Source: CAWKMN01 sp963850765 (GTDB taxonomy: Bacteria; Chloroflexota; Anaerolineae; Aggregatilineales; Aggregatilineaceae). Taken from it: a stretch of DNA of 64,000 nt. Each line of letters begins with the position of its first letter. Position 1 is the first letter of the stretch. The stretch is taken from the NCBI GenBank assembly GCA_963850765.1, contig CAWKMN010000010.1:310001-374000 (forward strand), given 5' to 3'. Of this stretch, positions 17,570 to 26,715 are shown piece by piece. Made by a program: the position numbers and the translations under genes. The notes below the pieces were generated by a model. That model ran no database searches. It saw only the letters and a list, made by a program, of their open reading frames with translations, and had not been told where the DNA came from.

Positions 17570-20383
17570 ATGAAACTGGTATTTATCTCCTATTCTAGTA
17601 AAGACCGCGATTTTGCGGACCGTCTGCGGGCAGACCTGCAAACCAATGGCGTCGACGTCTGGATAGACCGGACGGGGTTGAAGGCAGGCACCCGCGACTG
17701 GGAACAGGCCCTGCGGGATGCCATCCGAAATGCGCAGGCGGTTGTCCTGGTCGCGTCTCCCAATTCTCGCCAATCGAACCCGGTCAAAGGTGAGCTGGCT
17801 ATCGCGGAGATGTACGCGTGCCCAGTATTCCCAGTCTGGGCGAGTGGTGAGATGTGGCCAGAAAGCATCGCGCTGGACCGCATCACCATGCAGTATATCG
17901 ATGCGCGTGGCGATGCCTACGGAGATGCTGTTCTGGAACTTGTCGAAGCTCTGGGACTGATGCCCATTTCGACAGAGCATTCCCAGTCTGTGCCGAAGCT
18001 AGACTTCGAGCCGCGCAACCCCTACAAGGGCTTGCGCGCGTTTCGTGAAAGCGACGCGGATGATTTCTTCGGGCGCGATACACTTGTTGACGAATTGGTC
18101 TCGATGTTCGCTGAGCGGCTGGACAGCGACCGGCGGCTGTTGGCCGTGGTTGGGCCGAGCGGGTCAGGCAAATCCAGCGTGGTGATGGCCGGGCTGCTGC
18201 CCCGGCTGCGGGCTGGTGCGCTTCCAGGCAGCGCGGAGTGGGTGTATCTTGACCCCATTGTCCCCGGCGGGCGACCCCTCGAAAGCCTGACGATTACGTT
18301 GTCCAATGCACTCCATAGAGCCAATACAATCATCCGACAGGATTTGGACGACCCGGATGGGCGTGGCTTACACATTTTGGGTCGTCAAGTGGTAGGACAG
18401 GCCGATAGAAAGCTGCAGCTACTCATCGACCAGTTTGAGGAGCTATTCACGCAGACGATAAACGACAATGAACGGCGGCAGTTCATCGCCCTGCTGGTGG
18501 CGGCAGTTTCCGAGCCCAAAGGACCCGTCACGGTTATCCTGACGCTGCGCGCGGACTTCTACGACCGGCCGATGGAGTATCCAGCGCTGTTCGACCTGCT
18601 GCAACCCCATCTCCCCGTACCGCCCATGTCGATTGACAACTTGCGCGATGTGATTGAGAAACCGGCTGCCCTGCCCGACGTGCAAGTGACGTTTGAGAAA
18701 GGCTTGGTGGGGGACCTGCTGTTTGAGGTGCGCGAGCGCGTAGGCGGGCTGCCCCTGCTGCAATTCACCTTGGACCAGCTCTTCGAGCAGCGCGACAACC
18801 ATACCCTGACCCTGGCGGCCTACCGGGAGATAGGTGGGCTGCGCGGGGCGCTGGTACGCCACGCCGAAGCGACCTATGCGGAACTGGACACTAACGACCA
18901 CCGCCAGTTGGCGCGCACACTGTTCTTGCGCTTGATTCAGCCGGGTGCGACCGAACAGGACACCACCCGCCGTCGCGCGGATATGTCAGAACTGGAACTG
19001 CCTGATACAGGCCAGACGCAAATCTTGCGTGAGGTCGCCGACACGTTCGTTACCGCGCGGTTGCTGACCACCGGAGAGGTAGCGGGCAAAGCGACCATTG
19101 AGGTGAGCCACGAGGCGCTCATCCGGGAATGGGAGCGGTTGGGCGGTTGGCTGACCGAGGCCCGCGACGACATCGTTATCCAGCAGGATGTGAGCAACGA
19201 CGCGGCGGCCTGGATAGACGAAGGGCGAAAACCGGATGACGACCTGCTCTACCGGGGAACGGTGCTCGAAGCACAACTGACTTGGGCCGCGCGGAATATA
19301 CCCAGCAAGGATGAACAGGCGTTTCTTGAAGCCTCGCAGCAACAGGAACTCGGACTGGCGGAAAAAGAACGCCGCCGCCAGCGCCTACTTTTTCTCTCAG
19401 GATTGGCAGTTATTATGGTGATTTTCGCCTCTCTGGTGGCTGTGTTAATCATTCTTTCCAGAGACAACGAAGGCTTGCAAAACGAAGTAAACGCATTTCA
19501 AGTAGAGGTTCATGCTTTTGAAATACGCCAGGAGCGGATGGAAACATTGGCAGCCGGAGGTGTAGGGTTTGTACCTTTTGGCAAAGACCAACCACCGCAG
19601 GTGATATTCGCTAGCGCCACCCAAATTGCGGCCCTCAACAACTTGGATAGCCATAACCCCGTCATTGACGAAGCCTATAAAGCACAGTATGGGGTCGAAA
19701 TGGTGCAAGTGCCCGTAGGGTGTTTCTGGATGGGCAGCGTGCTTGGTGATAGCGACGAATATCCAGTTCATGAAGTGTGTTTCGATGAACCGTTCTGGAT
19801 AGACCGTTACGAAGTGACATATGAACAGTTTGACCGTCTCAAGGGAGAAGCGGTTGCTACACCTTCCTGGACGAACCTCAATCAGCCACGCACCTCCGTA
19901 ACTTGGTTGGAGGCATGGGATTTTTGTGTGAAGCGTGACGCGTACATGCCGACGGAGCGGCAATGGGAATATGCAGCCCGCGGACCAGACAGTCCGGAAT
20001 ATCCCTGGGGAAATGATTTGCCCGAAGTCTACTCCTACCTGAATAGCCCGGACTTTGCGAACTCATACGTCGAAGAACCAGTGGATGTCGGCAGCAGTTC
20101 TCAGGACATATCGTGGGTAGGTGCACATGACATGAGTGGCAACGTGTCAGAATGGGCGAGCTCGTTGTACAGCGGAGAGTTTGTCATTATGTACCCGGAG
20201 CATTTTGACCTTGAGTACGACAACCTTCACATACGCGGACTTCGCGCCGTTCGCGGTGGTTCATACGAGTCTGAAATTGACGGTTTGCGCGCGGCAGCGC
20301 GGGGCACTGCCCCGCCTGAGGATACGACTGAGGCTATTGGTTTTCGATGCGCCCGCGCTGACAAGCCAAATAGCTCAAAGTAG
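17570..20383 (+). CDS. TIR-nSTAND1-TM-FGE-sulfatase protein
   Basis: The 937-residue protein follows a G-rich ribosome site. Residues 1-135 are TIR (KLVFISYSSKDRDFADRL). nSTAND1 follows (NPYKGLRAFRESDADDFFGR, Walker A GPSGSGKSS near 194, Walker B LLIDQFEELF near 283, winged-helix EVSHEALIREW near 510). One transmembrane helix lies at about 606-630 (FLSGLAVIMVIFASLVAVL). The FGE-sulfatase domain spans about 711-930 (FWMGS, PTERQWEYAARG, DMSGNVSEWA, RGGSY, IGFRCA). The catalytic Cys pair of true formylglycine enzymes, expected just after RGGSY, is absent (ESEIDGLRAA follows). The domain is therefore probably a ligand-binding C-type-lectin-like sensor. The membrane helix puts sensor and effector on opposite sides of the membrane, or anchors both. 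Confidence 0.9.
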   Translation: MKLVFISYSSKDRDFADRLRADLQTNGVDVWIDRTGLKAGTRDWEQALRDAIRNAQAVVLVASPNSRQSNPVKGELAIAEMYACPVFPVWASGEMWPESIALDRITMQYIDARGDAYGDAVLELVEALGLMPISTEHSQSVPKLDFEPRNPYKGLRAFRESDADDFFGRDTLVDELVSMFAERLDSDRRLLAVVGPSGSGKSSVVMAGLLPRLRAGALPGSAEWVYLDPIVPGGRPLESLTITLSNALHRANTIIRQDLDDPDGRGLHILGRQVVGQADRKLQLLIDQFEELFTQTINDNERRQFIALLVAAVSEPKGPVTVILTLRADFYDRPMEYPALFDLLQPHLPVPPMSIDNLRDVIEKPAALPDVQVTFEKGLVGDLLFEVRERVGGLPLLQFTLDQLFEQRDNHTLTLAAYREIGGLRGALVRHAEATYAELDTNDHRQLARTLFLRLIQPGATEQDTTRRRADMSELELPDTGQTQILREVADTFVTARLLTTGEVAGKATIEVSHEALIREWERLGGWLTEARDDIVIQQDVSNDAAAWIDEGRKPDDDLLYRGTVLEAQLTWAARNIPSKDEQAFLEASQQQELGLAEKERRRQRLLFLSGLAVIMVIFASLVAVLIILSRDNEGLQNEVNAFQVEVHAFEIRQERMETLAAGGVGFVPFGKDQPPQVIFASATQIAALNNLDSHNPVIDEAYKAQYGVEMVQVPVGCFWMGSVLGDSDEYPVHEVCFDEPFWIDRYEVTYEQFDRLKGEAVATPSWTNLNQPRTSVTWLEAWDFCVKRDAYMPTERQWEYAARGPDSPEYPWGNDLPEVYSYLNSPDFANSYVEEPVDVGSSSQDISWVGAHDMSGNVSEWASSLYSGEFVIMYPEHFDLEYDNLHIRGLRAVRGGSYESEIDGLRAAARGTAPPEDTTEAIGFRCARADKPNSSK

Positions 20384-21206
20384 CTAACCGCTGAGCATGT
20401 CAGGGTCCACAATCCACCCTTCTGCAGGTAGACACCCTACGGGAATGCCATATGCGTTCTGCGAACTTGCCCATGCGGCTTGTATGGCACACAACACCGC
20501 GTCCAGCCTGTCGCCGGACGGGTCGGCAATAAAGTCTTCGGCCAGGGCATCGTCGAGTGCCAGGTCAAAGCCGTAATAACTGCGAACATTCCGTTCGCAC
20601 GCCGTTCACAATGGCACGCCGCGCCTCTTGATGGGCGGGCGTCTGCTTGCTCCGGTCATCACTCTTATACCCACTCATGCTAATCCACTTACGCGCTACC
20701 AGCGCGGGATAGGCTTCGACCACGACCCGGCTGTCGCCGTTCATGTGGCATGGCACGACCTGTACACCGGATTTCAGCAGGCGCGGCGCACCCTGGAAGA
20801 ACATCCGCCCCACCGGGACGCCATAGAGCATCATCGGGCTGCGCGACTTGGCTTTCTCATCCGTCTGCCGCAGGTGCTGCTTGTCTCCTTTCGCGCGGGG
20901 TTCACGATACGCCGTAAGTGCTGCTTCGAACTCCTGCATGGTCATAAGCGAGACTTTGCTCACGTACTCTGCCCACGTTTCGCCCCATGCCAGGTTCGTG
21001 ACCAGCTTGCGGCACTGCCCGAACGGGAAGTCCAACCCAGCAATCCAGGGCCCGGGTTGCGCGAGGAAGGCTTCAAACTGCTCGAAGGTGGTGAAGGTGG
21101 TGAAATCCTGGACACGCAGCGTTTGGTCTTCGAGCGTGCAGGTCGCGCAGGTAATCGGCTTGTGCCGGTTGGGTGCGCTGGTGAAGTCAAGGCCATGGAT
21201 AGTCAT
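20384..21206 (-). pseudogene. DUF429 family protein, frameshifted near C-terminus
   Basis: The product begins MTIHGLDFTSAP and contains WIAGLDFPFGQ and VVVEAYPALVARKW, the acidic and Glu motifs of DUF429 (an RNase H-like fold of unknown function). The main frame stops at 20565, but shifting one base near 20575-20590 continues YYGFDLALDDALAEDFIADP to a stop at 20384, giving the expected family length of about 274 residues. The stop is adjacent to that of the TIR-STAND gene (20383), so the genes are convergent with no spacer. The break is one of many single-base indels here. Confidence 0.75.
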
Positions 21207-21376
21207 CGAATATGTCTCCTCGCTTCTGCTGTGAAAAACCTATCGAGATAGGGAACGCACCACACTCGGCATCGAGATATTGCGCATCCTACGAAATCTG
21301 TCGCGTTCTGCGAAGTTGGTGTCCAGAGCGTCTTCAAGGACAAGCTCGAAGCCGTGCTGCACATCATTGATAGTTT

Positions 21377-21914
21377 TCAGTTACTCATCCGCCACAGATA
21401 GGCATTGTTACGCTTGTAACACCCCCACAGTGCCACGACAGCCTTAACCTGCTGTGTTGGTACAAGCCCCTTGGGTTGGTCCATCCTGGCGGCCCACCGT
21501 GCCCAGCTACGGAACAGCGCCTCATGTGCGACTTCAATGCTAGCAGCACGGTCATCGCCGCTCGGAGTTAGCAATCGCGCGTTGGTGAAATCTTCCGACA
21601 GCCGCCAGTTCTCTGGGTTCGATTCGAACTCACCACGTGTGGTACGATGGGGGTTCTCCGATAGACCAAAACAGGTGGTTTACCCGCGGTTTACCGCCCC
21701 TTGGAGCGCTTCGCGATAGACAGGCCCTGTACGGCCGCTTCCCCTCCACCAGACCGTGCTGCAGCTCGCCTGGCGGCGTTCCCATGCGAGACCAGAAAAT
21801 CACCACGACGATGTCACATTCCAGCGGCTTAGTCATGCCTAGTTCGATAGCCTTCTGTGGACTGAGGCTGGCCGGCAATCGTGTATCAGCCATGGTTACC
21901 CCTCCGCTGGTCAT
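21377..21914 (-). pseudogene. STAND protein remnant: N-terminal sensor-like piece joined to winged-helix tail
   Basis: Two pieces are visible. From ATG 21893 the translation MADTRLPASLSPQKAIELGM then ECDIVVVIFWSRMGTP resembles the start of DUF4062-type N-terminal domains found on nSTAND proteins. From about 21640 down to the stop at 21377 the frame reads ENWRLSEDFTNARLLTPSG and IEVAHEALFRSWARW, the winged-helix end of an nSTAND ATPase. The entire ATPase core is missing between them. I read this as an internal deletion of a third STAND gene in this defence region. Confidence 0.6.
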
Positions 21915-22127
21915 GCATACCGCCCCTCATTATAGACCGTCTCCGGCAGCGCGAATAATTGCGCCGTCCGGCGTGGCGAGGTATAATAGTAGGTGTTGTG
22001 ACTCCCTGTCACTCCATAGCCCTAAAATCTTCTACGACTCGCAAACCTCTGCGAAGCGTCCCACGACAAACTCTGTTTTCCCCTGCCTCCGCTCCAGTTG
22101 TTCACATCCTCTCAGGAGTTCCGCTCC

Positions 22128-22739
22128 ATGTCTCAAACGATTCCCCTCACGCGCGGTCAATCCGCCCTGGTCGATGATGCTGACTACGATAACCTCCGCC
22201 AGTGGCAATGGCTGCTGGTCGGCGATGGCTATGCAGGTCGCTTCGACCATACCGTCCGCCCCCACCGCCTTATCTACATGCATCGGTCGGTCATCGATGC
22301 CCAGCCCGGCGAGCGCGTCGACCACATCAACGGCGATAAGCTCGACAACCGCCGCGACAACCTGCGACTGGTCACGTCTGCCCAGAATCAGCAGAACAAA
22401 CGCCCCTCGTCAAACTGCACGAGCGGCTACAAAGGCGTGTGCTGGCACAAAGGCACCGGCAAGTGGCACGTGCGCATCACCGTCAACGGCCAGCGCCTGC
22501 ACCTGGGTTATTACGCGGACCTGGAAACCGCCGCCCTGCTCTACGATGCCGCCGCACGGCACTTCTTCGGTGAATACGCCCGCCCCAACTATCCCGATAG
22601 ACCCACTCCGCCCCAGATTGCGGGGTTGCTGGCGCACGTCATCGCGCTGCGCGCTACCGAACACCCCGTGGCGAAGACGGCCAGTGCGTGCTGCGGGCAG
22701 TGTCCGCTGTGCAGCCGCTGCAAAGGACATCAGGAATGA
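22128..22739 (+). CDS. HNH homing-type endonuclease with AP2 DNA-binding domain
   Basis: The start at ATG 22128 has AGGAG 7-11 bases upstream. The 203-residue protein has an HNH_3 nuclease (HRLIYMHRSVI, then VDHINGDKLDNRRDNLRLV) followed by an AP2 domain (YKGVCWHKGTGKWHVRI and LGYYADLETAALLYDAAA). A short Cys-rich tail follows (CCGQCPLCSRC), possibly a zinc knuckle. HNH-AP2 proteins are free-standing homing endonucleases typical of phages and mobile elements. The next gene overlaps its stop by 4 bases, suggesting one mobile-element transcript. Confidence 0.88.
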   Translation: MSQTIPLTRGQSALVDDADYDNLRQWQWLLVGDGYAGRFDHTVRPHRLIYMHRSVIDAQPGERVDHINGDKLDNRRDNLRLVTSAQNQQNKRPSSNCTSGYKGVCWHKGTGKWHVRITVNGQRLHLGYYADLETAALLYDAAARHFFGEYARPNYPDRPTPPQIAGLLAHVIALRATEHPVAKTASACCGQCPLCSRCKGHQE

Positions 22740-23079
22740 GTGTCATGTGCGGTGATACGGCGTGCGGAAGGGGGAAGCGCCCGTCCCTAAAGGTTGACCC
22801 CCACCACTGGACCAGCACCTACGACTTCGCGCTGGACCTCTTCCACACGGCCCACGAGCAGCGCGAGAGCTTCCTCTGCGAGACGGAGTACGAAATCTTC
22901 TGCCAGTTCGCCAACCACGCGATTCTGGCCTGCTGCGGCGGCTGCCCGGACCCGATTTACCTGTTCACCGTCGCCACGCCCATGCAGATTGCGCAGTCGT
23001 TCTTGTAGCCTGGCGCTGGCATCAGGCCGACCTGGGCATCGAACCGGACTGCTACGACCACCTGGAGAGTGACCTGTGA
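22736..23079 (+). CDS. Small hypothetical protein, frameshifted near the end
   Basis: The ATG at 22736 overlaps the HNH stop (ATGA). About 90 residues read HHWTSTYDFALDLFHTAHEQ and ACCGGCPDPIYLF, then stop at 23008. A one-base shift near 22999-23006 extends the frame as AWRWHQADLGIEPDCYDHLE to TGA 23079, giving about 114 residues and better spacing to the next gene. I do not recognise the family. It is acidic, soluble and sits in a phage/plasmid-like cluster. Confidence 0.5.
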
Positions 23080-23133
23080 GAGAAGAGCCGGCCCGCCCCC
23101 TGCCGGTAGAGCACCGGCGACCTGTAGATAGCA

Positions 23134-23151
23134 TGGAGCACATGTGCTCCA
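23134..23151. repeat. Palindrome TGGAGCACATGTGCTCCA
   Basis: A perfect 18-bp palindrome, a member of the GAGCAC family, located in the short gap upstream of the gene starting at 23172. Its position would suit an operator, but other copies lie within coding sequence. Confidence 0.65.
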
Positions 23152-23171
23152 CAATGAAAGGGATAATGCAC

Positions 23172-23556
23172 ATGAACGAAACCACCAACCTTGACCACCT
23201 GACGCCGGAGTTCCTGAGCGACGTGCTCATCACCGCCTTCGACGGCGGCTACGGCGCGTGCTCGTACTGGGCGCGCTCTGGTGGACAGTGACCAGGCGGA
23301 CGACATTCTGCTCAGCGTCAGCATCCGCGAGTGCGACGAAGATGGCGAGCCGACCGGCCCGGTCCTGGTCGTGGACCACGACACCATCCGGCGCGGCATC
23401 CAATACGCCCTTGAAGATGATTACGCGGACAATTTCCCGACCTGGTACGGCGACCTTGTGCTCGCCGTGGCCGACAACGACGCCGGCAACATCGACGCCG
23501 AAATTGCAGATGTCATCGTGCAGATGGCGCTGTTTGGCGAGCTTGTCTACGGGTAG
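23172..23556 (+). CDS. Small acidic hypothetical protein, frameshifted
   Basis: From ATG 23172 the frame reads MNETTNLDHLTPEFLSDVLI, then one base too many near 23275-23283 moves it. The next frame continues VDSDQADDILLSVSIRE to VIVQMALFGELVYG and stops at 23556. Restored, it has about 128 residues with a strongly acidic middle (DEDGEPTGPVLVVDHDTI). The layout resembles small single-stranded-DNA-element or phage proteins of unknown function; no family is assigned. It lies between the HNH gene group and the membrane protein. Confidence 0.5.
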
Positions 23557-23636
23557 CCCGCGCGGCCTGATTGTCCTGGCCCTGCCACCCAAACAATGAC
23601 CGGTATTTCGTATCACACCCTAACCGAGGAGACCTG

Positions 23637-24509
23637 ATGACACCGCAACACCTACACGACCTGACCCTGAATGAACAGGCTCGCGCTGAACGGGCGGCCT
23701 GGGATGCCTGGCAGGAACGCGAGAAAATCTACAACCCGCCGCCCACCACTGATGGCAGCGACCTGGTTCACGAGAACCGGCGCGTGATGAAGGTCCTGAC
23801 CGACCTGGTGGGGTGGCTGCCCGCGCTGCTGGGCGTGGTGATGTTGGCGTCGATTGTCGTGTCGCTCGACAAAACGGCCAGCGCCTTCGAAGCCAGCGTG
23901 GCTCACAAGGACGGGTTGTGGGGAGCTTGGAGCTACATCGTGGCCGGGTCGGCGGTCATCATGGCCGACGCAGCACTGGTCATTGCCGAGTTCGCCCTGG
24001 TCCGCGACCAACTGGCGAAAGGACTGCACCGGGAGGTGTTCACCTTGAAGAGCATCACGCGAAGTTGGCGAGTCTTCGTGGGCAAAGAACCACCCCTCGA
24101 CTGGCACGAGATGGCCGACCCGGCCCTGAAGTTCTACGCCAAGTTCCTGTTTTGGCTGGTGGTCAGCGCGAGCATCTTTGCCGTCATTCACACCGGGAGC
24201 ATTGACGGCCTGGACGACTTGACCTTCGAGAATGGGCTGCTCATGTTTACTGGCATTGCCGGCGCACTCTCGCTGCGCTTCATCGGGCGGCAGGTGGCCC
24301 ACCAGGTCTATGAACTCGCGCGCAAACGCGAAGCCTTGGAGAACCGGGACCTAGTTGCGCAGTGGACCGAGCAGTTGAAAGCCGCCTGGGCCCAGCCAGG
24401 CGTGGGAGACGTACTGGTCAAGCAGGCGCTCCATCAGGCGTTCCTGAAGAAGAACCGACTGCCGCCCGGCGCGGGTTCACCGTATCTGCTTGATGGCCGG
24501 AACGAATGA
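23637..24509 (+). CDS. Membrane protein of unknown function with about four TM segments
   Basis: The start at 23637 follows GAGGAG. The 290-residue protein has a charged cytoplasmic N-terminus, then hydrophobic segments near residues 52-72 (LPALLGVVMLASIVV), 92-115 (YIVAGSAVIMADAALVIAEF), 165-190 (FYAKFLFWLVVSASIFAVI) and 200-220 (LLMFTGIAGALSLRFI). It ends with a basic helical tail. No transporter or enzyme motif is evident. Its place among small mobile-element genes suggests a conjugation, exclusion or phage-membrane role, which is only inference. Confidence 0.6.
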   Translation: MTPQHLHDLTLNEQARAERAAWDAWQEREKIYNPPPTTDGSDLVHENRRVMKVLTDLVGWLPALLGVVMLASIVVSLDKTASAFEASVAHKDGLWGAWSYIVAGSAVIMADAALVIAEFALVRDQLAKGLHREVFTLKSITRSWRVFVGKEPPLDWHEMADPALKFYAKFLFWLVVSASIFAVIHTGSIDGLDDLTFENGLLMFTGIAGALSLRFIGRQVAHQVYELARKREALENRDLVAQWTEQLKAAWAQPGVGDVLVKQALHQAFLKKNRLPPGAGSPYLLDGRNE

Positions 24510-24979
24510 GGAAGGAGAGGACGAGCTTGTCGCCATCCCTTTTCTGCCCTCGCCGACGAATTCCGTCGGGCCTTTGACGGCAGCGCCGCGCAAGGAATGG
24601 CAATCGGTAGACATGACCGAGACGAATGGGTTGCTCACGAGCCATCTTGGCGGCAATGCGCGAGCAGCCCGTTCGCGGGCCAGTGCAATTTGAGCGCCTT
24701 GCCGGCGAAGCCTGTCCAGTGGACAGTTGTCCACTGTCCACTGAGGGAAATCAGACGGTCTACACCCGTGACCTGATTGTTGAAGCCGGGCAGCGATATA
24801 CCCGCAACGGCCATCCCAAGCTATTTCGGTGTGTGGATTTGCTGGACCGGCGTGGTGATGTGGGTGGCATGTCCTACCGCGCCATTGCCCGGCTCTTTCA
24901 AGCGGAAACTGGCGGCACCATCAGTCCGACCTGGGCAGGAGTGGCGAAGAACTACTGGCTCGCGCGGCGCAGAGTGTAA
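24493..24979 (+). CDS. Hypothetical protein with HTH-like C-terminus, frameshifted
   Basis: ATG 24493 overlaps the end of the membrane protein. The frame reads MAGTNEEGEDELVAIPFLPS, shifts near 24660 and continues EQPVRGPVQFERLAGEACP to stop at 24979, about 161 residues in all. The C-terminal part (DVGGMSYRAIARLFQAETG, then GTISPTWAGVAKNYW) resembles a helix-turn-helix of the kind in small phage regulators. The second part alone (from 24656) could also be the real gene. No family was recognised. Confidence 0.45.
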
Positions 24980-25290
24980 TCAAGGGCGGCGGCCGTGGCG
25001 TCCTCTGTCATCATCGAAGCGGGCAACGAAGGTGGCCAGAACATGCGGGGTATGGCTGGAAACTTTGCTTTTCCTCTCAAATTGAGGTAAAATGATGTCT
25101 AGACTCCTCTTCAACAGCGTCCTCTCAGGACGCGTGTTCAAGATGTGCAGTCTCCTTTCGTGCGGGGTGCATGTCGTCGGTCAACCTTGTGGCAGGGGGC
25201 CCGGCATTCAAAGACTGCACCCCGTGGACAATCAGCCAGGGTAGACACTCGCTCGCCCTGTTTTTATTTCCTCGAAAGGAAGGTGAACCG
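24980..25290. other. Non-coding stretch upstream of a small membrane protein gene
   Basis: About 310 bases without a convincing gene. It holds a possible sigma70-type promoter (25065-25093) and a short inverted repeat GTCCT/AGGAC near 25120-25132. I see nothing else in it. Confidence 0.4.
25065..25093 (+). promoter_or_regulatory. Candidate promoter for the 25291 gene
   Basis: TTGCTT and TAAAAT are separated by 17 bases. The transcript would have a leader of nearly 190 bases before ATG 25291. There is no experimental support. Confidence 0.3.
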
Positions 25291-25494
25291 ATGCTCGAAA
25301 GTCCTCTGTGTGTAAGCCTCATCTTCGGCGTGCTGGTGGTGGTTGTCGCGGAAATGCTGGCGCGGAAGGAGCAGCCAGTGCTCGCCAAGCCCAAGCGCAA
25401 GCGCCAGCCGGTCCTGGAAGACGACTCAGACCTGGACGAGCCTTACCTCTACGGCATCCTGGATGATATGGACCGCGCTGACCGGGAAAGATAG
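25291..25494 (+). CDS. Small single-pass membrane protein
   Basis: The 67-residue protein follows GAAAGGAAGG. It has one hydrophobic helix at residues 6-22 (LCVSLIFGVLVVVVAEML), then a basic stretch (KPKRKRQPV) and an acidic tail (LEDDSDLDEPYLYGI). The positive-inside rule puts the tail in the cytoplasm. No known family. It ends before a bidirectional hairpin. Confidence 0.55.
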   Translation: MLESPLCVSLIFGVLVVVVAEMLARKEQPVLAKPKRKRQPVLEDDSDLDEPYLYGILDDMDRADRER

Positions 25495-25514
25495 AGGTGC
25501 CTTCGGATAAAACA

Positions 25515-25536
25515 AGGCCCCGTAAGACCGGGGCCT
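25515..25536. terminator. Hairpin between convergent small genes
   Basis: An 8-bp perfect stem (AGGCCCCG with CGGGGCCT) and a 6-base loop lie between the stop at 25494 (+) and the stop at 25557 (-). This position fits a shared terminator; a T-rich tail (GTTGGTT) follows on the plus strand. Confidence 0.6.
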
Positions 25537-25556
25537 GTTGGTTAGGCGGGGGCGGC

Positions 25557-25761
25557 TTAGTTTGCACCGCCAGAGGTAACTTCGGACTCAGTCTTGCTGC
25601 CTGCTTCCAGTTCCTCCAGCACGGCGCATGTATGCGTTCATGTGGTCGAAGAACTCGTATGTGGCGGCTTTAAGCCGGTAAAATTCCTCTACGGTGAGGT
25701 ACATCCCCATGACGAGGAACCGTTGGGGGGCCGGCTGATGGCGAGAGAGGTTCGTGGACAT
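25557..25761 (-). CDS. Small hypothetical protein, frameshifted
   Basis: The ATG at 25761 is preceded by AAAGGAA. The frame reads MSTNLSRHQPAPQRFLVMGM then YLTVEEFYRLKAATYEFFDH. A one-base shift near 25620-25630 gives AVLEELEAGSKTESEVTSGG and a stop at 25557, about 68 residues. Without the correction the frame ends a little earlier. It is helical with an acidic tail; the family is unknown. It is convergent with the small membrane protein. Confidence 0.45.
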
Positions 25762-25944
25762 GAGAGGGTTCCTTTCGGGGTAGATGGTGCGGCGGACAAG
25801 ATGGAAGTGCGTTGTGGCGGGGTGGTGCGTGCGAGGGCGGGGTCATAACCGCCGTCCCCCTACGCTAAACCTTGCTGAGCGGACATCGTAGGGCCGGTTT
25901 TTGTGCGAAATTGTTCGACGCTGCTTGGCGCGTGTCGGGAAATT

Positions 25945-26554
25945 TCACGTTATCTGATAGGTGGTATCCTCCTTTACCTTCACCCACGTCAGCGCGGGAG
26001 TGCACTTGCTCGCCGGCAGCTTCGCCCGGAGCGCCTCCACTATCGCCAGCCAAGCACGAAGCTCCGACGGGTTATCCGGCAGGGGCGGTATGAGCGCCTC
26101 AAGCAGCGACGGCGCGGGTTGGTAACGAAACCCAAGCCGGTGAAGTAGTAGGCGCATCTGCCGAGGGCAAAGCCATATACCGGTCCGCTCTGTCATGACG
26201 CGGCACAGAAGTGGCACCGTCCAGCCGGGGGCGTCGTCAATAGTCCATATCCTCCGGGGTTTCCGCCAAGATGCTCTCAAGAGTGTCGATGTAATCCTGG
26301 TCCGCTTTCGGTGGCCGGCCCGACCTCGCCCGGTCCGGTAAGCCGGCGGGGCCTTCCTGACGATAACGCCGCCGCCATTTGCGAACGGCTTGAACTGAGA
26401 CGCCGAGCGCCGCCGCGACCTCCTGTGCCGAGTGACCCTCCTGGAGAAGTTGAATCGCCGCGGCTCGCCGCTGTGTTCGCGATAGAGGCTGCGACTCAGT
26501 GCGTTCGTCAGCTTCAGGTGTGATATTTCCGGGTTTTTCCGATGAAGTGCGCAT
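25945..26554 (-). pseudogene. IS630-type N-terminal HTH protein without DDE domain, frameshifted
   Basis: From ATG 26554 (AAGGAG upstream) the frame contains a transposase-like helix-turn-helix (AIQLLQEGHSAQEVAAALGV, SVQAVRKWRRRYRQEG) and the linker LPDRARSGRPPKADQDYI. One extra T near 26240-26245 breaks the frame. The next frame continues GWTVPLLCRVMTERTGIWL and RLLLHRLGFRYQPAPSL to a stop at 25945. This matches the DNA-binding N-terminal half of IS630/ISSoc-type transposases, but the DDE catalytic half is absent. It could be an insertion-sequence remnant or a domesticated regulator. No terminal inverted repeats were found. Confidence 0.65.
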
Positions 26555-26630
26555 GATTGCTCCTTGTAGATAGGTTGCAGGCTTGATGGAAATCTTCGAA
26601 ACTACGGCCGCCCGTTGAACTTGCAAGCCC

Positions 26631-26646
26631 GGAGCACTAGTGCTCC
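26631..26646. repeat. Palindrome GGAGCACTAGTGCTCC (second identical copy)
   Basis: Identical over 16 bp to 17051-17066. It lies between the stop of the replication ATPase (26716) and the start of the HTH protein (26554). Confidence 0.7.
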
Positions 26647-26715
26647 AAGTCAACAGGGGTTGCCCATCCGATATGGTACTGGGCAGCCCCTTCTGGTAGG
26701 CAATACACGAGCCAG

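Noticed and set aside
1..20383. A diversity-generating retroelement linked to the two FGE-domain proteins
   Set aside because: No reverse transcriptase, template repeat or adenine-biased variable repeat was found in the window.
21621..21631. GATTCGAACTC matches the tRNA-Gly T-arm region (39518-39528) and was considered as the second attachment site
   Set aside because: Only 11 bases match, in the part of tRNA genes that is common to many tRNAs, and it lies inside a STAND remnant; too short to support an attachment core.
25594..25848. Plus-strand frame of 84 codons
   Set aside because: The minus strand has a ribosome site, ATG and a more natural small protein ending at a shared hairpin.
25945..26554. 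Programmed frameshift in the IS630-like gene
   Set aside because: The break is a single T insertion like many others here, and the catalytic half is missing, so programmed frameshifting is not supported.
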